Positions 1 to 11,700 of a stretch of 54,610 nucleotides of DNA are shown piece by piece. The DNA is from Heterotrichella gracilis (Eukaryota; Sar; Xanthophyceae; Tribonematales; Xanthonemataceae), in assembly GCA_032358255.1 (NCBI GenBank), contig JAULBX010025908.1:1-54610 (forward strand), read 5' to 3'. Numbering within the stretch: the first letter of the stretch is position 1; each line of letters starts with the position of its first letter. The position numbers and the translations under genes are program-made. The notes beneath the pieces were generated by a model, which was not told where the DNA came from, made no database searches, and saw only the letters and a list, made by a program, of their open reading frames with translations.

Positions 1-1580
1 GTGGCGCCGCATGTGCAAGACTGACTGCTAATCTGGCTATTTTGCTGGAATGCATGTAACTAACTAACTAACTAACAACGGGTCCCACCATCAGGTGAAA
101 ATATCAATCATATTTCAAGATGTCATTTTATTGCAAAACTCCTCAACCCGCAATGCTATATCGATGTAGGCATTGCGGGTTGAGGATTTATTGTGCTGCA
201 AACACTTCCAATCGCACCTTTTGCCACAGCGGGCTCTTTCCCATGCACCTTGGGCTGCGTGTTATCCGAATGGCAACAGACAGCGCTGGCATGGCGCCCT
301 GATGTGCTGCTGGGCGGTGTGAAGGTGCTGCACATCCACAAGATTATCAACACCATTCTACTCCAAGAACTGCAGGTTCAGGGTTGGTGCTGGAACTGCA
401 GTCCTAACCCCAATCCACAATCATTTGACTTTACGCACCTGGTTGCTCTTCCGTGAGCAGAGAGCTGCCCAGTCCCAGCAAATGCCACGCAGAGACTGAC
501 CATCTTGCAAGAGTATCAAGAGAAGATAGAAGGGTTGTGTTTGTCCCCGCGAAGAGCTATTTACCAGGTTACCAAGCGCCACAAACACTCAGGGCTGAGC
601 AGCTCCCAGCACACTGCAACCTGCCATCACTGGCAATTGCCCAGCACCCATGTGGCAATTGGCAAAGTACTGTACGTGGCCTACTTGATCAGTGGCAATT
701 GGCAAACTATTATACCTATTAATATTTGCTGTCTTCGCAAGAAGAGTCACATTGGTAGGCACGTATGCATGCACCCACATGCCACAATGGCTAGAGCGCA
801 GACAACAAGATGCGGTGTTCACCTCAGGTTGTGCAGTAAACAGTTTGACGCAATTTTCGATACTGCAGAAAGCAGCACGCTTGCACCCGGTTCACAGTGC
901 AGCGACAACAACTCGGCAGACAATGCATGCATGCGCCAATTTATGTCGTGAAAGGGTTCTCGGTGGCAGTACGAGGTCAACCGCCTGCGCTCTTTGACAA
1001 GTATGCAGGACAGGAAGTCAGGTGAAAGAATGTGACAGGCAGAGCACAGCTTGGAAGGTTTGCAAAGGAGTTGTGCTTGCAAGCAACTGTTGCTGAGCTG
1101 AGCAAACCGGGCATATTATTATATACTTGCGGGCATGAAAATAGCCGAGGTTTTCTCAGGCCGCGAGAATATCGGTTATTCCACACGATAAGTTGAGCAG
1201 AAGCAGCGGGATGCAACCCATTCGCAGCGCGTTGCAGGCCGTGTAGCGTTTCAAAGCGTGTTTGTGTGGCGTGGTTGTTGCCTGTGTGAGCCCCTGGGTG
1301 CCCCGGCTGTATCCTTGCGGTTACCTCAGAGTCACACGTTGGTGGTTGCTTTTGCGTGGCAGATGTCAGCATCACCTCTTATCCAGTGACAGAAGGCCTG
1401 CAGTGACTGAGGAAACGCTTTCATGCTTGTGCTTGAGTGCTAAGAGGCTGTCATATCTCGCCTCTGGCTGCCAAACCTCGGGAAGCCTGAGGGCAGTTGG
1501 CGTTGGCGTGCGTGGCGTGCAACAGCTGCAAACAGCTGATACAACGGGCTTTTGGCGACAGCCCAGAGTGTTTGCACACC
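1..1580. other. intergenic, no gene seen
   Basis: I see no convincing coding exon here. It holds a (TAAC)n microsatellite near 57-76 and a 17-bp perfect inverted repeat at 140-186. Short imperfect repeats of a GGCAATTGGC-like word lie at about 630-705. Around 20-57 there is a segment also found, diverged, near 13850-13890. The right end is presumably promoter and 5' UTR of the phosphatase gene starting at 1581; an AT-rich TTATTATATA stretch near 1116 is a weak promoter candidate. Confidence 0.4.
140..186. repeat. 17-bp perfect inverted repeat (hairpin)
   Basis: Bases 140-156 are the exact reverse complement of 170-186, separated by a 13-base AT-rich spacer. Transcribed from either strand it would form a stable stem-loop. 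No poly-T tract or reading frame associates it with a known terminator or gene. Confidence 0.75.
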
Positions 1581-4500
1581 ATGACTCGTCCAGAGGCCTC
1601 CTGCAGCACGTTGCAGCAACCTCACCAGCAGCTGATCACGTCCGCCAAGAGAAAGCAGAAACGGCGGACAGGTAGATACCCAGCCAACGTCGTTCACTGG
1701 TCCAGCGTGGATGTTTTGCAGTAGCAGTTGGGATACCGTCATTTTGCCCGCTGAGGAGCACGAGGGTGTTTGTTGCCACTGCTCCCGTGGTGTTTTCGGT
1801 GCAGTTTCACTGACCAGTCCGTGCTTTGCGTGCAGACGTCAGCTGCGAAATCGCTGTCGGGAAGAAACTCAAGGTGGGTCTGCAAGTATCTCAGCAGTTG
1901 GCCATGCACCACCCGTGATAGGTTGAGCCTAGATCCAGAGGCACGCGGCGGCAACTTTTCTGTTGTTTGAGCTTATCTTGTGGAAGTTGCGCTGCGCTGG
2001 CTGTGTTGGTTGTGGACCTCGTGACTGGCGACTGTTGGGTGCCTACTGCCTGGTATCCCCAGCAATCTAGAGCAGAAATGGCGAGTTTCTGAAGGTTTCC
2101 TGGGATGCGATGGACTGAAACTTGGCGTTGGCTGACAGGTGGTATGTGAGGTGGAGCATATGGTCGACGCGCACCTCGCCTCGCACCTTGCAGTCCCTCA
2201 GGAGGGAGAGCAGGTGTTGGGTGCCATCCTCTCGCCTCTCTACAACATTGGCGTCACCCATCGGTCAACGGTGTCAACCGAGCTCGCAGTCGCCTGCACG
2301 TCGGTGCAGCAGCCGCATACTGCCCACCACAAACAGCACCAACAGCAGACGACGTCCGCAGTCTCCTCCGACTCGAGTGCATCCAGTACTATAGAGGAGA
2401 GGGCGCTGCGGGCCATCGCGGTGGACACCACAGCCGAGAGCGACAGCGACGAGGTCTTCCAGCCAGCAGACGATAACATCGACGAGTTTGATGCTGACTA
2501 TGACGCCGTGCTGTTCATCAACAGCCTGCCCCCCCTGCACAGCTGCATACCGCTCAACCGGAGGACCATCCTGCCAAAGTGAGTAGGGGGCATGGTATCC
2601 CATGACACTTGTGCCAGCACAACCGCTCGATCGCAAGCACGGGAAAGCAACGCCTACCACGTTGCCAACTTTGAATACCTGGGCACGCCCATTGCCTTTG
2701 CTGTACCGATTCTTATAGTATAGCCTGGCCATCGCCAGGTTGTGATTCCCACATGGATGCACCCATCGCTGGGCCACACCATATTTTGGCACTGCTTTTT
2801 GTAAAGGCGACCCTTTTCTTGTAGACGGACCCGGCGGACCAAACAGAAGACCCTTGTGCTGGACCTGGACGAAACCCTGGTGCACTCCACCATGGACAGC
2901 CTGTGCACCCCGGATTTTAGCTTCCCAGTACAGATAAACACACAGGTAGGGCGGGCGCTGGCGCATGCTGGCCTGCAGTCATGTCCATATCGCATATATT
3001 TTGTGACTGGAACACCTGACTGCACATATCATCTACACTCAACACCGTTGTTGAACGCCCATGACGCTGCATTGCCAACATGCACGCAACTGTTCCTCAC
3101 TTGCTGCGAAGTGGAGGCTGTGCATACATACAGTCAGGGAGCAGGCAGCAGTTCCTCTCTCGTCAGTGTCATTCTCTGTGCCGCTGGTTCACCCACTGCA
3201 TTATCCACACCTACAGGAGCACACCGTGATGGTGCGGCAGCGCCCATACTTGGCAGAATTCCTGGAGCGCGTGTCTGGGCTGTATGAAGTGGTCATATTC
3301 ACTGCCAGCCAGCGCGTGTACGCAGAGCAGCTGCTCAACGTGCTGGACCCAAAGCGGGAGCTCATAAAGTGAGTGGCCTTTAGGGTTTAGGGTGTGTCTG
3401 GGCTGTACGGGGTGGTCATATTCACTGCAAGCCAGTGCGTGTACGCAGAGCAGCTGCTCAACGTACTGGACCCAAAGCGGGAGCTCATGTGAGTGAGGGT
3501 GCCACCCACCACGCCTAGGCCTAGGCAGGCTTTGCACCCGCGGGGCGTACACTGCATGGACAGGGCGGCTTGGCACTGATGCAAGTTGCAAAGAATGCTG
3601 AAGAATATTCAGCATTCATAGAAGATTTGACTGTTGGGGCATTACAAATGTGACACTCTCCTGCGCTAGTAGCGTCACGATGGACATCCCACATGCACAC
3701 CATTGCAGCGCCCCGAAATCTGCCGCCCTCCCACTGCCATATATAGCGCCCGGCACGTGAACCATTATACATGTTAGTGATTCGCGCTCACCCGGCTGTA
3801 TCGCTGGAACGTGTGCAGCAACCAACTGACACCACCCGCCTCCCTTGGCCTGCAGGCACCGCATCTACCGGGACTCTTGCCTGTTTGTTGGGGGCAACTA
3901 CCTCAAGGACCTCACCATACTGGGCAGGGACCTGCGCCACACCATCATAGTGGACAACTCGCCCATGGTAAACCCTAGACCCCAGCAAGAACCCTAATTC
4001 CCATGGTAATGTCTAAAACTGTCGGATGGTGTAAACATTGCATGTTTTACTGTGGCAGTGTCAGCCACTGTGGTGGTTGCGGCCCGTTTGGCAGACGTTG
4101 GGGGGCCAAGCTGTGCGCCTCCTCCCCCACACACAATGCAGCATGCCATTCAACCCCTTGCACACCCGGTTTTCGACCCCAGTGGCTTGTGTAAGACTGC
4201 ACATGGCTTGGCCTCGCATCTGCGCCTAGGCTGGGAGGGATTCGCAGTCGGTGCTGCTGACAACCTTGGATCAGACCTTCAGCGTCCAGCCCATAAATAA
4301 TCCGTGACAAACCCTCTCTTTCTCCCTCATAAAGCCAGCTGAAACCCTGATGTCAATTCCCCCGCCTCCAGGCCTTTGGCTTCCAGCCCGCCAACGGCAT
4401 CCCCATCGAGTCCTGGTACGATGACGACCACGACCGCGAGCTCATGCAGCTGCTGCCCTTCCTGGAAGGCCTGGTGGAGACGGAGGATGTGCGCCCCCAC

Positions 4501-4584
4501 ATCATGCGCAAGTTCAGGCTGCACCGGCTGATGGTGGCGGCAGCCACACAGCAAGCGGGGGAGCAAGCAGCGCTGCCGCAGTGA
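1581..4584 (+). CDS. CTD small phosphatase-like protein (FCP1/SCP, HAD family)
   Basis: Exons 1581-1671, 1836-1873, 2139-2578, 2825-2945, 3217-3368, 3856-3967 and 4372-4584 join in phase to a 388-aa protein. The N-terminal ~190 residues are low-complexity with a basic start and an acidic/Ser stretch, and are not recognised. From about residue 195 comes the FCP1-like phosphatase domain: the DLDET signature (D203 and D205 are the nucleophile and acid/base pair of the HAD family), then VVIFTAS, a FVGG segment, the metal-binding VDNSP motif, and the GIPIESW...LLPFLE ending typical of SCP/Nem1/Dullard-type enzymes. Family members remove phosphate from Ser in the RNA polymerase II CTD or from lipid-regulating proteins; the substrate here is not readable. 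The first two exons are inferred from phase and splice signals only. Intron 5 holds a partial copy of exon 5. Confidence 0.85.
3394..3497 (+). pseudogene. partial copy of phosphatase exon 5 in the following intron
   Basis: This repeats the exon segment at 3271-3368 plus its GTGAGTG donor, with a few substitutions and an open frame. It starts directly after two TTTAGGG telomere-type units (about 3379-3392). No acceptor in a compatible phase precedes it, so it is probably not spliced into the mRNA. The exon 5 to exon 6 join is in frame without it. Confidence 0.85.
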
Positions 4585-6099
4585 GCCCGCGATTGCAGGG
4601 GTCTGCTGCATCTGCCTAAGGGGAAAAGGCCCAAGTAGTCTTTCCAGACAGGGTTGTCAGGAGTGCAGCTGAACTGCCAGCGAGCTTCCAACCCTGCATC
4701 AGTTTGCAGTCCCAACCAACTGGCGTCAAGGGTGGGGGGTTGAGGGCACAGTAAACAGCTACTGTAGTGACAGTGCACGCATGGCGCACATGCCTGGAGC
4801 CTGGAGTACTTGTGTCAACATTTAGACCTTTGGCGCCCTGGTGACTTCATCCTGGAGGGCAGCTGCTTTGGAGTTGGCGTAGCTTTTTATGGGGAACTCT
4901 TTGCGCTTCCTTATTAACCTAATTTGAGGGTAAGCGCCCGTGGGAACTGCAGCGAAGCACACACGCCTTATGAAAGTCTCGACACCTTTGTATACGCCAA
5001 CCTGTTTGCCATCAGCTTTACCTTCTGATTATATTTTTGCAGTACCGCATACCATCGTTTTAACCAGGCTTTTCTGGGTGCAGCGTCGAACCCGAGTGTG
5101 CACCCAGTTCATTAATTGTTCAACTTGTATTACCTGTACGAGTATTGCCAGCGTACCATTGTGGTGCAACAATTATTAGTTTTACTGCAACGTTTACACG
5201 CATATTATGATTACACCTAAAATTGGAGCCCGATTTGCAAGTCCCTCGGTGGAAGAGCTTTGTTTAGTCTGAGCTTGACCCTTGGCAAGGGTATTTAGTT
5301 ATACTGTGGGACTCGTATTACAGCCCTTATTCAAGCTAACCTTGCTGATCTGACCCTGCTTTGAAACTTTTGATGTACCTAGAATTGTTACTGACTCAAC
5401 TGTTCTTAGAGAAGAGATTCAGTGTTTTGGTTGCCTGCCCATTGTCGTTTTTCTTTGATCCAGTGTTCTGAAATAGTTTCTTGGAGTGGCCCACTCAAGG
5501 ACTCAGGCTGGTGAAGTACTGTAACAGTTGATTTTGATCTTGGCTGGCTTTGTGCGTCAAACCTAGCACCATGGCATAGATAGGCACTGGCAGACTCAGC
5601 TCCCAGGCATTGAATCATGCACAGACTGTTGCTTCATTGCTAACTAAAACTACTTGTGGGTTGTGATAGCACTGCTCAAATTGAATCACCCTCTTGCAAT
5701 GGCCCCGGGGGTGTGCCTCTATTGCAACACCAACCTGTGCCTGGTACACCAATATCATATGGTGGCAGCCAGTTCCCTCGCGTAGTTGACCACCCAGCCC
5801 TGCGTCTGTTGGCGAAGGCCCAGGCCTGCGAGTTGCCATCCACTAGCCATACTAAGGCAATACACGCGCAGAAGCAGCGCAGAGGCCAGGAATTCAGGTG
5901 TGTCCAAGTGTGTGGGAGGGGACACTGTCTTGAAGGCGCGTAAGTCTCGACATACACACGGTGTCGCGCGCGGGTCCTGGTATCACAACTCAGTGGCTGA
6001 CACCATGATCAACAACAGCGATTTACTAAACAAACTTCCGTGTCCCCTACCCTTGTACACACCCGCGATTGAACCTTGCAATGGCATCCAGCCCATCCC
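4585..6099. other. intergenic, no gene seen
   Basis: This lies between the 3' ends of two convergent genes. I see only short spurious frames, AT-rich 3' UTR-like sequence around 4870-5430 and no RNA gene. Confidence 0.4.
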
Positions 6100-7500
6100 C
6101 TAACCCCGCCTTTGTTCGCCCCCCTTCTTCCTTTCTTTCTTCAGCATGGCCAGCTGGGGCACCCACAGCTTGGGACCCTGCTCCGGCAGGTTACCCACCT
6201 TCTCCCTCTGCTGCTTCAACTGTTCCTCCAGCTGGTCCATCTGCTCCTCCAGCCCCACCCCCTGCCGCCGCACCGTCTCCAACACACCTGTGAATAGATC
6301 AATAAATAAATAAATAAATAGCTACGCAGCCTGTCCTTGAACAAGCGCGTTGGTTAAGGAAGAGGATTTAGCAGAGAGAAGGGCAGTGCCCTCCTGTCCA
6401 CTATGTCCTCTACCATATTTGTTTGGTGACCTCCTCTAGGGATAATTAACACACCTGTGACCGCTGACCACACGTACTCCAGCCGCAGGCGCTCCGACTC
6501 CCGCGCCTCTGCCAACGTGGCTTGGGCCCCGTACCACTGGGACAGGCCCTCACCAGGGCCCTTCATGGCAAACCCTAGCAGGGCAGCCAGTGAGCCCAGG
6601 AGGCCAAAGTCGGCCAGTGTGGGTTTGCGGGAGATGTGGACCAAGGCGGCCTTCAACCCCAGCCCCTGCAAGAAGGGTGTGTGGTTACCCAATAGATGTA
6701 CCTTCACTAACCCCCCGGTTAAGAGGGCTGTACCCATGGGCCAGTTCTGCCTCACAGCAAGACCCCACTCTTGCCAGGGGCACACCATTGCTGCTACTTC
6801 AAATTTGTATAGCATAGAACCTTGGTGCGCCTTGCCTCTTATGTCGACACTAGTGCGCACGCTAGAGACGTCTCCAGTGTGTACATGAACATATAGACAG
6901 TCATTACCAACTTGCAGTTGCTAGCCACATGCCGTAGCTGGATGGGTCGACTCCCCCTTTACAAGGTAGGCAACGGTTACGTACGAGGACAGAGCAGTTG
7001 CAATGTGGAAAGGTACGCATTTGCACCGGTGGGTTATTTTGAACACTGCAAGGCTCACCATCGCTTCGAGCCTCGAGGCAGGCGCACAGGAATACCCCCA
7101 GGCAAACCGTCGTCAGCACAATGCGTGCCAGTCCAGCAGCCTTCTTGCGTGCCACTTCCTCGTAGGCGGCGGCGTACATGAGAGCCTCGCTTACGGTGCG
7201 TGGATACCATGTACCTGAGGACTGGTCCTGGTATTTACCCGGATAGGGTCCCGTGGTTGCCTGCGCTTGCGCTGCAGCTGCACAGGTGTAGCGGGCCCGG
7301 GAAAGCGAAGCAGCGGGTGCGCGAAAGCCGGCAAAGTTCAACGGCACAAGCTGTGACTGCCTCGTTGCTTCTTTAGCGGTTTCCCTCCTCAGGCTGCGAG
7401 TCAGAGAGGGCGCGCATACCAGTGGTGTTCGGCTGGCAGGCCTGCGATACCCCTGCTGGCCCGAAATATGCATGCACGAAAACCGCGCTGTCTGCAGCAT
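6100..7500 (-). CDS. predicted plastid membrane protein, unrecognised
   Basis: Three coding blocks on the minus strand: 7059-7500 (start ATG at 7500), 6455-6665 and 6100-6287 (stop TAG). The first is rich in Arg, Ala and Ser without acidic residues near its start, as in chloroplast transit peptides, then has a conserved-looking Gly/Pro/Tyr stretch and a hydrophobic segment (IVLTTVCLGVFLCACL). The second carries another hydrophobic Leu/Ala-rich segment (LGSLAALLGFA) and a charged region. The third is a Gln/Glu coiled coil and a basic tail. The second and third blocks join in phase. The first ends in phase 1 whereas the second reads in phase 0, so a short exon between 6666 and 7058 is missing from this model. 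No family is recognised; plastid location is inferred from the leader. Confidence 0.6.
6301..6320. repeat. (AAAT)n microsatellite
   Basis: A short AATA tetranucleotide tract in the last intron of the minus-strand plastid-protein gene. Confidence 0.8.
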
Positions 7501-7557
7501 AGTGTCCGGCCTTTAAACAACTATGTAAAGGTTTTAATCTAGGAGGTTAAGATGCAG

Positions 7558-7568
7558 CCGTATATATA
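7558..7568 (-). promoter_or_regulatory. candidate TATA box
   Basis: On the minus strand a CTATATATAC sequence lies about 60 bases upstream of the ATG at 7500. Position and composition fit a TATA box, but this is a motif guess only. Confidence 0.3.
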
Positions 7569-7795
7569 GCGAGCTGCTAGAGAACGCAGAAACATGCGCG
7601 AGGGGAGCGCGCAGAAAGTGCATGCATGTGTGGGATTGGCGCGCCTAGGTGCAGAGGCAACCCACGGCTGTAGTTATATACGCCCAAAAGCGAGCTTTCT
7701 CGGGAGCGTTCTAGACTCTTCCACGCCAAGCTATCTACGCCCTGGTGTGTTGTCATATGGATTCTGAAGCATAAACAAAGTCAATGGGCGGGAAG

Positions 7796-7905
7796 GGGTC
7801 GCAACGGGAACTGAACCAGTGCACAATGGTCCCGGCCAATCACTGAACCCTAGCTAAGGGTAATCCTGTCAACCGACTTAGCTCAACCAATATCCCTCAG
7901 TAGAC
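7796..7905 (-). repeat. tRNA-like (SINE-type) fragment
   Basis: The minus strand reads an A-box-like GAGCTAAGTCGGTTGACAGG and, about 75 bases on, a B-box-like TGGTTCAGTTCCC. The arms do not fold into a clean tRNA. A related-looking fragment lies near 43705-43800. This could be a tRNA-derived SINE or a decayed tRNA. Confidence 0.3.
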
Positions 7906-8159
7906 ATCGATACACAGTGTGACCCATATGGTGCTCGCAAAAGACTGGTTTGTGAACCAGTCAACAACTGGGCACTTCCAACACTTGTGGAAAAAAGGGG
8001 ATTCGATGCCTGGCATATTTTGACCCACAGGTGGTGCATGCCTGTCACGAGGGCACACATATACCTGGCCCTGTATTACTTTTAAGTCAATTAGCCCAAC
8101 TCCCTGTCGAGAGCTACCATAGCGCCCAGTAACGGGGCGTGTTCCAGCCAAGCTGCTGG

Positions 8160-8520
8160 ATAACGGTAGTGCATCAGCGGCCGCTGCTTTGCTAATGATG
8201 CCACGTGCATCTCAGCTATGCTTGGCTCCCATTGGCTGGCGCATCAGCAGGTAAGATTAGCTCATCCTCAAAGGAATGGGAACAATGGCACTCCTCCTTG
8301 CTGGTACAGAAGCTCCCAGGAGTAAGGTAAGTAGGGACAGTGACAACCTCCCTTGCTGGTACAGAGGCTCTCAGTAGGCATAGCTGACATGTGAAAACGC
8401 AACTACTGCGCCTGGCTGCTGGCTGATGGTTTTGGTGCACCGTCGGTGGTAGCCAGTGACGCCACGTGCAGCTCTGTCAGCTGTGCTTGGCTCACATTGG
8501 CTGGCGCACCTGGGTGAAAT
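8160..8520. repeat. diverged tandem duplication
   Basis: A block with GCCACGTGCA...GCTTGGCTC..CATTGGCTGGCGCA at about 8195-8245 recurs at about 8458-8508, and CCTTGCTGGTACAGA recurs at about 8296 and 8352. The copies are imperfect, so the duplication is old. Confidence 0.6.
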
Positions 8521-8751
8521 GGGATGTAGGGTTTATGGGGGGGTATAGGGTTTACGATGTAGGGTGTGGAATGCTTTGGCTGGATTGCACAGCGTCACCA
8601 GTTGCCTGATGGGTGGTGCACCAGTTGCCTTAGCTCATCTGCAAACCACCTTCTCTTGCAATCCCACATCAACTGTGATACGTCTATCCACTGTCCTAGC
8701 AGCATATCAGGTAAAAGGAAGGGAAGCAGAAGCCCAGCCTGGGGACGCAAT

Positions 8752-11700
8752 TTAGTCACACGAGGAGGGACCACCTACCAGCAGATTCCAGTGCAACATC
8801 CAGCCCCGCCCCTCACCCCCCCCTCCCACCACCACACCCATGGCCGCCATAGCCGCCCCCAGTTTGGATGCATCCCCCCCCTCCCCCTCTGTACACATCA
8901 CGCCCCCCCTCCCCCTCTGTACGCATAACGACATCGTGAATGGAGCAGCACCCATCACCAACGCGACTGACAATCCAAAAACCACCATCACTCACAAAAC
9001 CCACAGCCACGGCAACTTCTACCACCACCACCACCACCTCCACCCCAACCCAACCCACCTGTGAGCAGGCATTGCGCCTGGGCGGTCTTGGGGAAGGCAA
9101 TGACATCACGGATGGAGGGCGCACCCGCCAGCAGCATGGCTAGGCGATCCAGCCCAATGGCCAGTCCCGCGTGGGGTGGGGCACCAAATTCGAAGCAGTC
9201 CAGCAGATAGCCGAACTTGGCATGCGCATCCTCTGGAGACAGGCCGATGGTGCGGAATACAAGCTCCTGGATATCGCGCCTGTGGAGAATAGAGTGATGT
9301 GACCGCGGGATGCAATGTTATGTCGGTGGAAATGGAATGGAATGTACCCATGCATGCCTTTGAATGCCTTTGGACCTCACGTCCCATACCATGCATTGCG
9401 GTATTGAGCTAGGCATGCGCATCTGTTGGAATCAGGCTGATGGTGCAAAACACAAGCTCCCGGATGTCATGCATGTGGGATTTTTTAAAAACACTTTGCA
9501 GTGATTTTAAACGAGGGCTGTAATGGTATGTCAATGGAAATGGAATGGGATGTACAAAGCAATGCAATGCAGTATTGCGCTTGGCATGTGCTTCTGCTGG
9601 GGTCAGGTAACAGGGTGCTGAGAACAGAAGCTCCTGGATACCACGCTTGGGGATGTCATATTGCAGCCCTAACTTCCCAGGAACTTAAAACCCTACACGC
9701 ACCTGTAGATGCGCAGGCTGCCACCTCCAATCTCCACTCCGTTGTACACCAAGTCGTAGGCCATGGCATTGCACTTGCTCAGGTCCCCGTTGTGCCGCTG
9801 CAGCACCATATACACAGACTCAAAGGAGCGACATGGGATCGGTAAGAAACAAGACATATTTGCCGCATACAAAACAAACATGTTTTAGGTGATGCCCAAC
9901 CATCACCCAAACCCGAAGAAAAATACTCAAACCTCATCTGCAATCCCCCAAGTTTGGGTGCAGCACCTGCAGCCTCAGAATGGTATTCAAATTACAGTAA
10001 TACCCATTCTCAAATGCACTCAAGGTGATGACCATTTGATTCAGCACCCACACTTGGCAGAAATTGCAACCAAGTCCCATTTCTTATGTCCTCTGGGTGG
10101 AGTGCAGTGATGAGGCGGTGCAGCGCCTTCCACCTCATTGTGGTATCCAATTACAACCGTTACCATTATAACTTGCGCAAGGACTTTGCATTAAGTTAAA
10201 ACACTCAGTTCAGCACCCAAACCCGGCAAAATTAACAACAAGCACCAAGACACACCTCCAAATCCTCTGGGTTTGGCGCTGTGAAGGGGTGGTGCAGCGC
10301 CTCCAACCGCGCCTCCTCCTCGTTCCACTCAAACATGGGGAAGTCGGTCACCCACAGCAGCTCGTGCACCCCCTCCTTCACCTCCCCTAGCTGCCGGGCC
10401 ACGTACTGCCGCACCTAGTCCAAACATAACATAAAAATAATGAGAGGCCCATTTTGAACCATATTGATAGGAAATAACAGTGCCAAGGGCAGGGTAGAAG
10501 AGCCATAGGCAACTCCCGGGCGGAGCAAGTTCCTTGCCCCGGGAAGTCAGTCACCCACAGCAGCTCATGCATGCCTTCCTTCACCTCCCCAAGCTGCCGG
10601 GCCATATACTGCCGCACCTTGACAACCCAAAAATGATTTTAAAAAAATGGGATTTTGTTTACACAATCATGAGCAAAAACAGTGGAGTACTTAGGGTGGG
10701 ACAGAAGAACCATGTGCAGGTCCCGGGCAAAGCAGTTCCTGGTCCCAGGGAGGCGTGCCGGACTGCTGAATGATCCTGGTAAGTGATGAATGGTGGATAT
10801 TCCACGCCTTAAATGCAGAACATGGGGAACACAACATCCCAACCGCACCTTGTCCAGTGCTTTGTTCACCACCTTCTCATCCCCAGCAGCCAGCAGTAGC
10901 ACGTCCCCCTGCAAAGGTGCATCCCCGTTATGTACATGAACACTTGGTATGACTGAAGTATTTTTTCTTTTGGTAATAAGTATACAAGCCTCAGCAATAC
11001 AAAAGCAACATTGCTCTTTTACGATTTCTTTTGCAAAACAATATTACTTATTATATTCCTCTCACCAGCTGCGCTTCAAAGATCACTAGAAGGTGCGCCA
11101 CTTGCTGCTTGTCCATGCCCTCCATGACTTTATGCTTAATTTATGTCCTACTTCTTTAGCATTGAAATGGGCATTGCAGTGCTACCTAAAACAGCAAACA
11201 CACCCAAAATAACCACTACTTTAAAATGCAAAACTACTTCCGCTCACCGCCTGCGCCTCAGTTATCTCCAGGATGTGCGCCACTTGTTGCTCATTCAGGC
11301 CCTCCATGATTGGCTTGGCGGCCTCAATCTGGCCCCCCTCCTTCACCCGGATGTAGGCCAGCCCAGCCGCGCCAGCGGAGGTTGCTTCGCCTGGCGCACC
11401 AGATCAAAGCACTGTCAGGTAGCTCCCTAATCTAAATGTTGGAATTTATCACTTGCTTGCCTGGCACAGTCAGGTTGCAGGCTCAAATACCCTTCCTAAG
11501 CATGTAGTTCTGGTAAGAAAACAACATATTCACTCAATCTGACCTAATAAATGGAATCTGCAAACTGCTTTGCCTCGTGAACCAGATCAAAGCACTGCAA
11601 ACTCCCAGCCTCATATGCGTGAATCACATGTTCACTCCACACAGTGCAGTTGCGACTGAGCATGGGACGTTTCGAATTGTGGTTTTGTCAGTGCTTTGCA

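Larger units (their letters stand above)
7501..8751. other. intergenic between two minus-strand genes
   Basis: It contains a TATATATA element near 7560, a tRNA-like repeat fragment around 7796-7905 and a diverged tandem duplication at about 8160-8520. I see no coding exon. Confidence 0.4.

Noticed and set aside
2240..2966. Minus-strand frames across the phosphatase N-terminal exons
   Set aside because: The plus strand carries exons that join in phase into the FCP1-like domain; the minus frames have no motifs.
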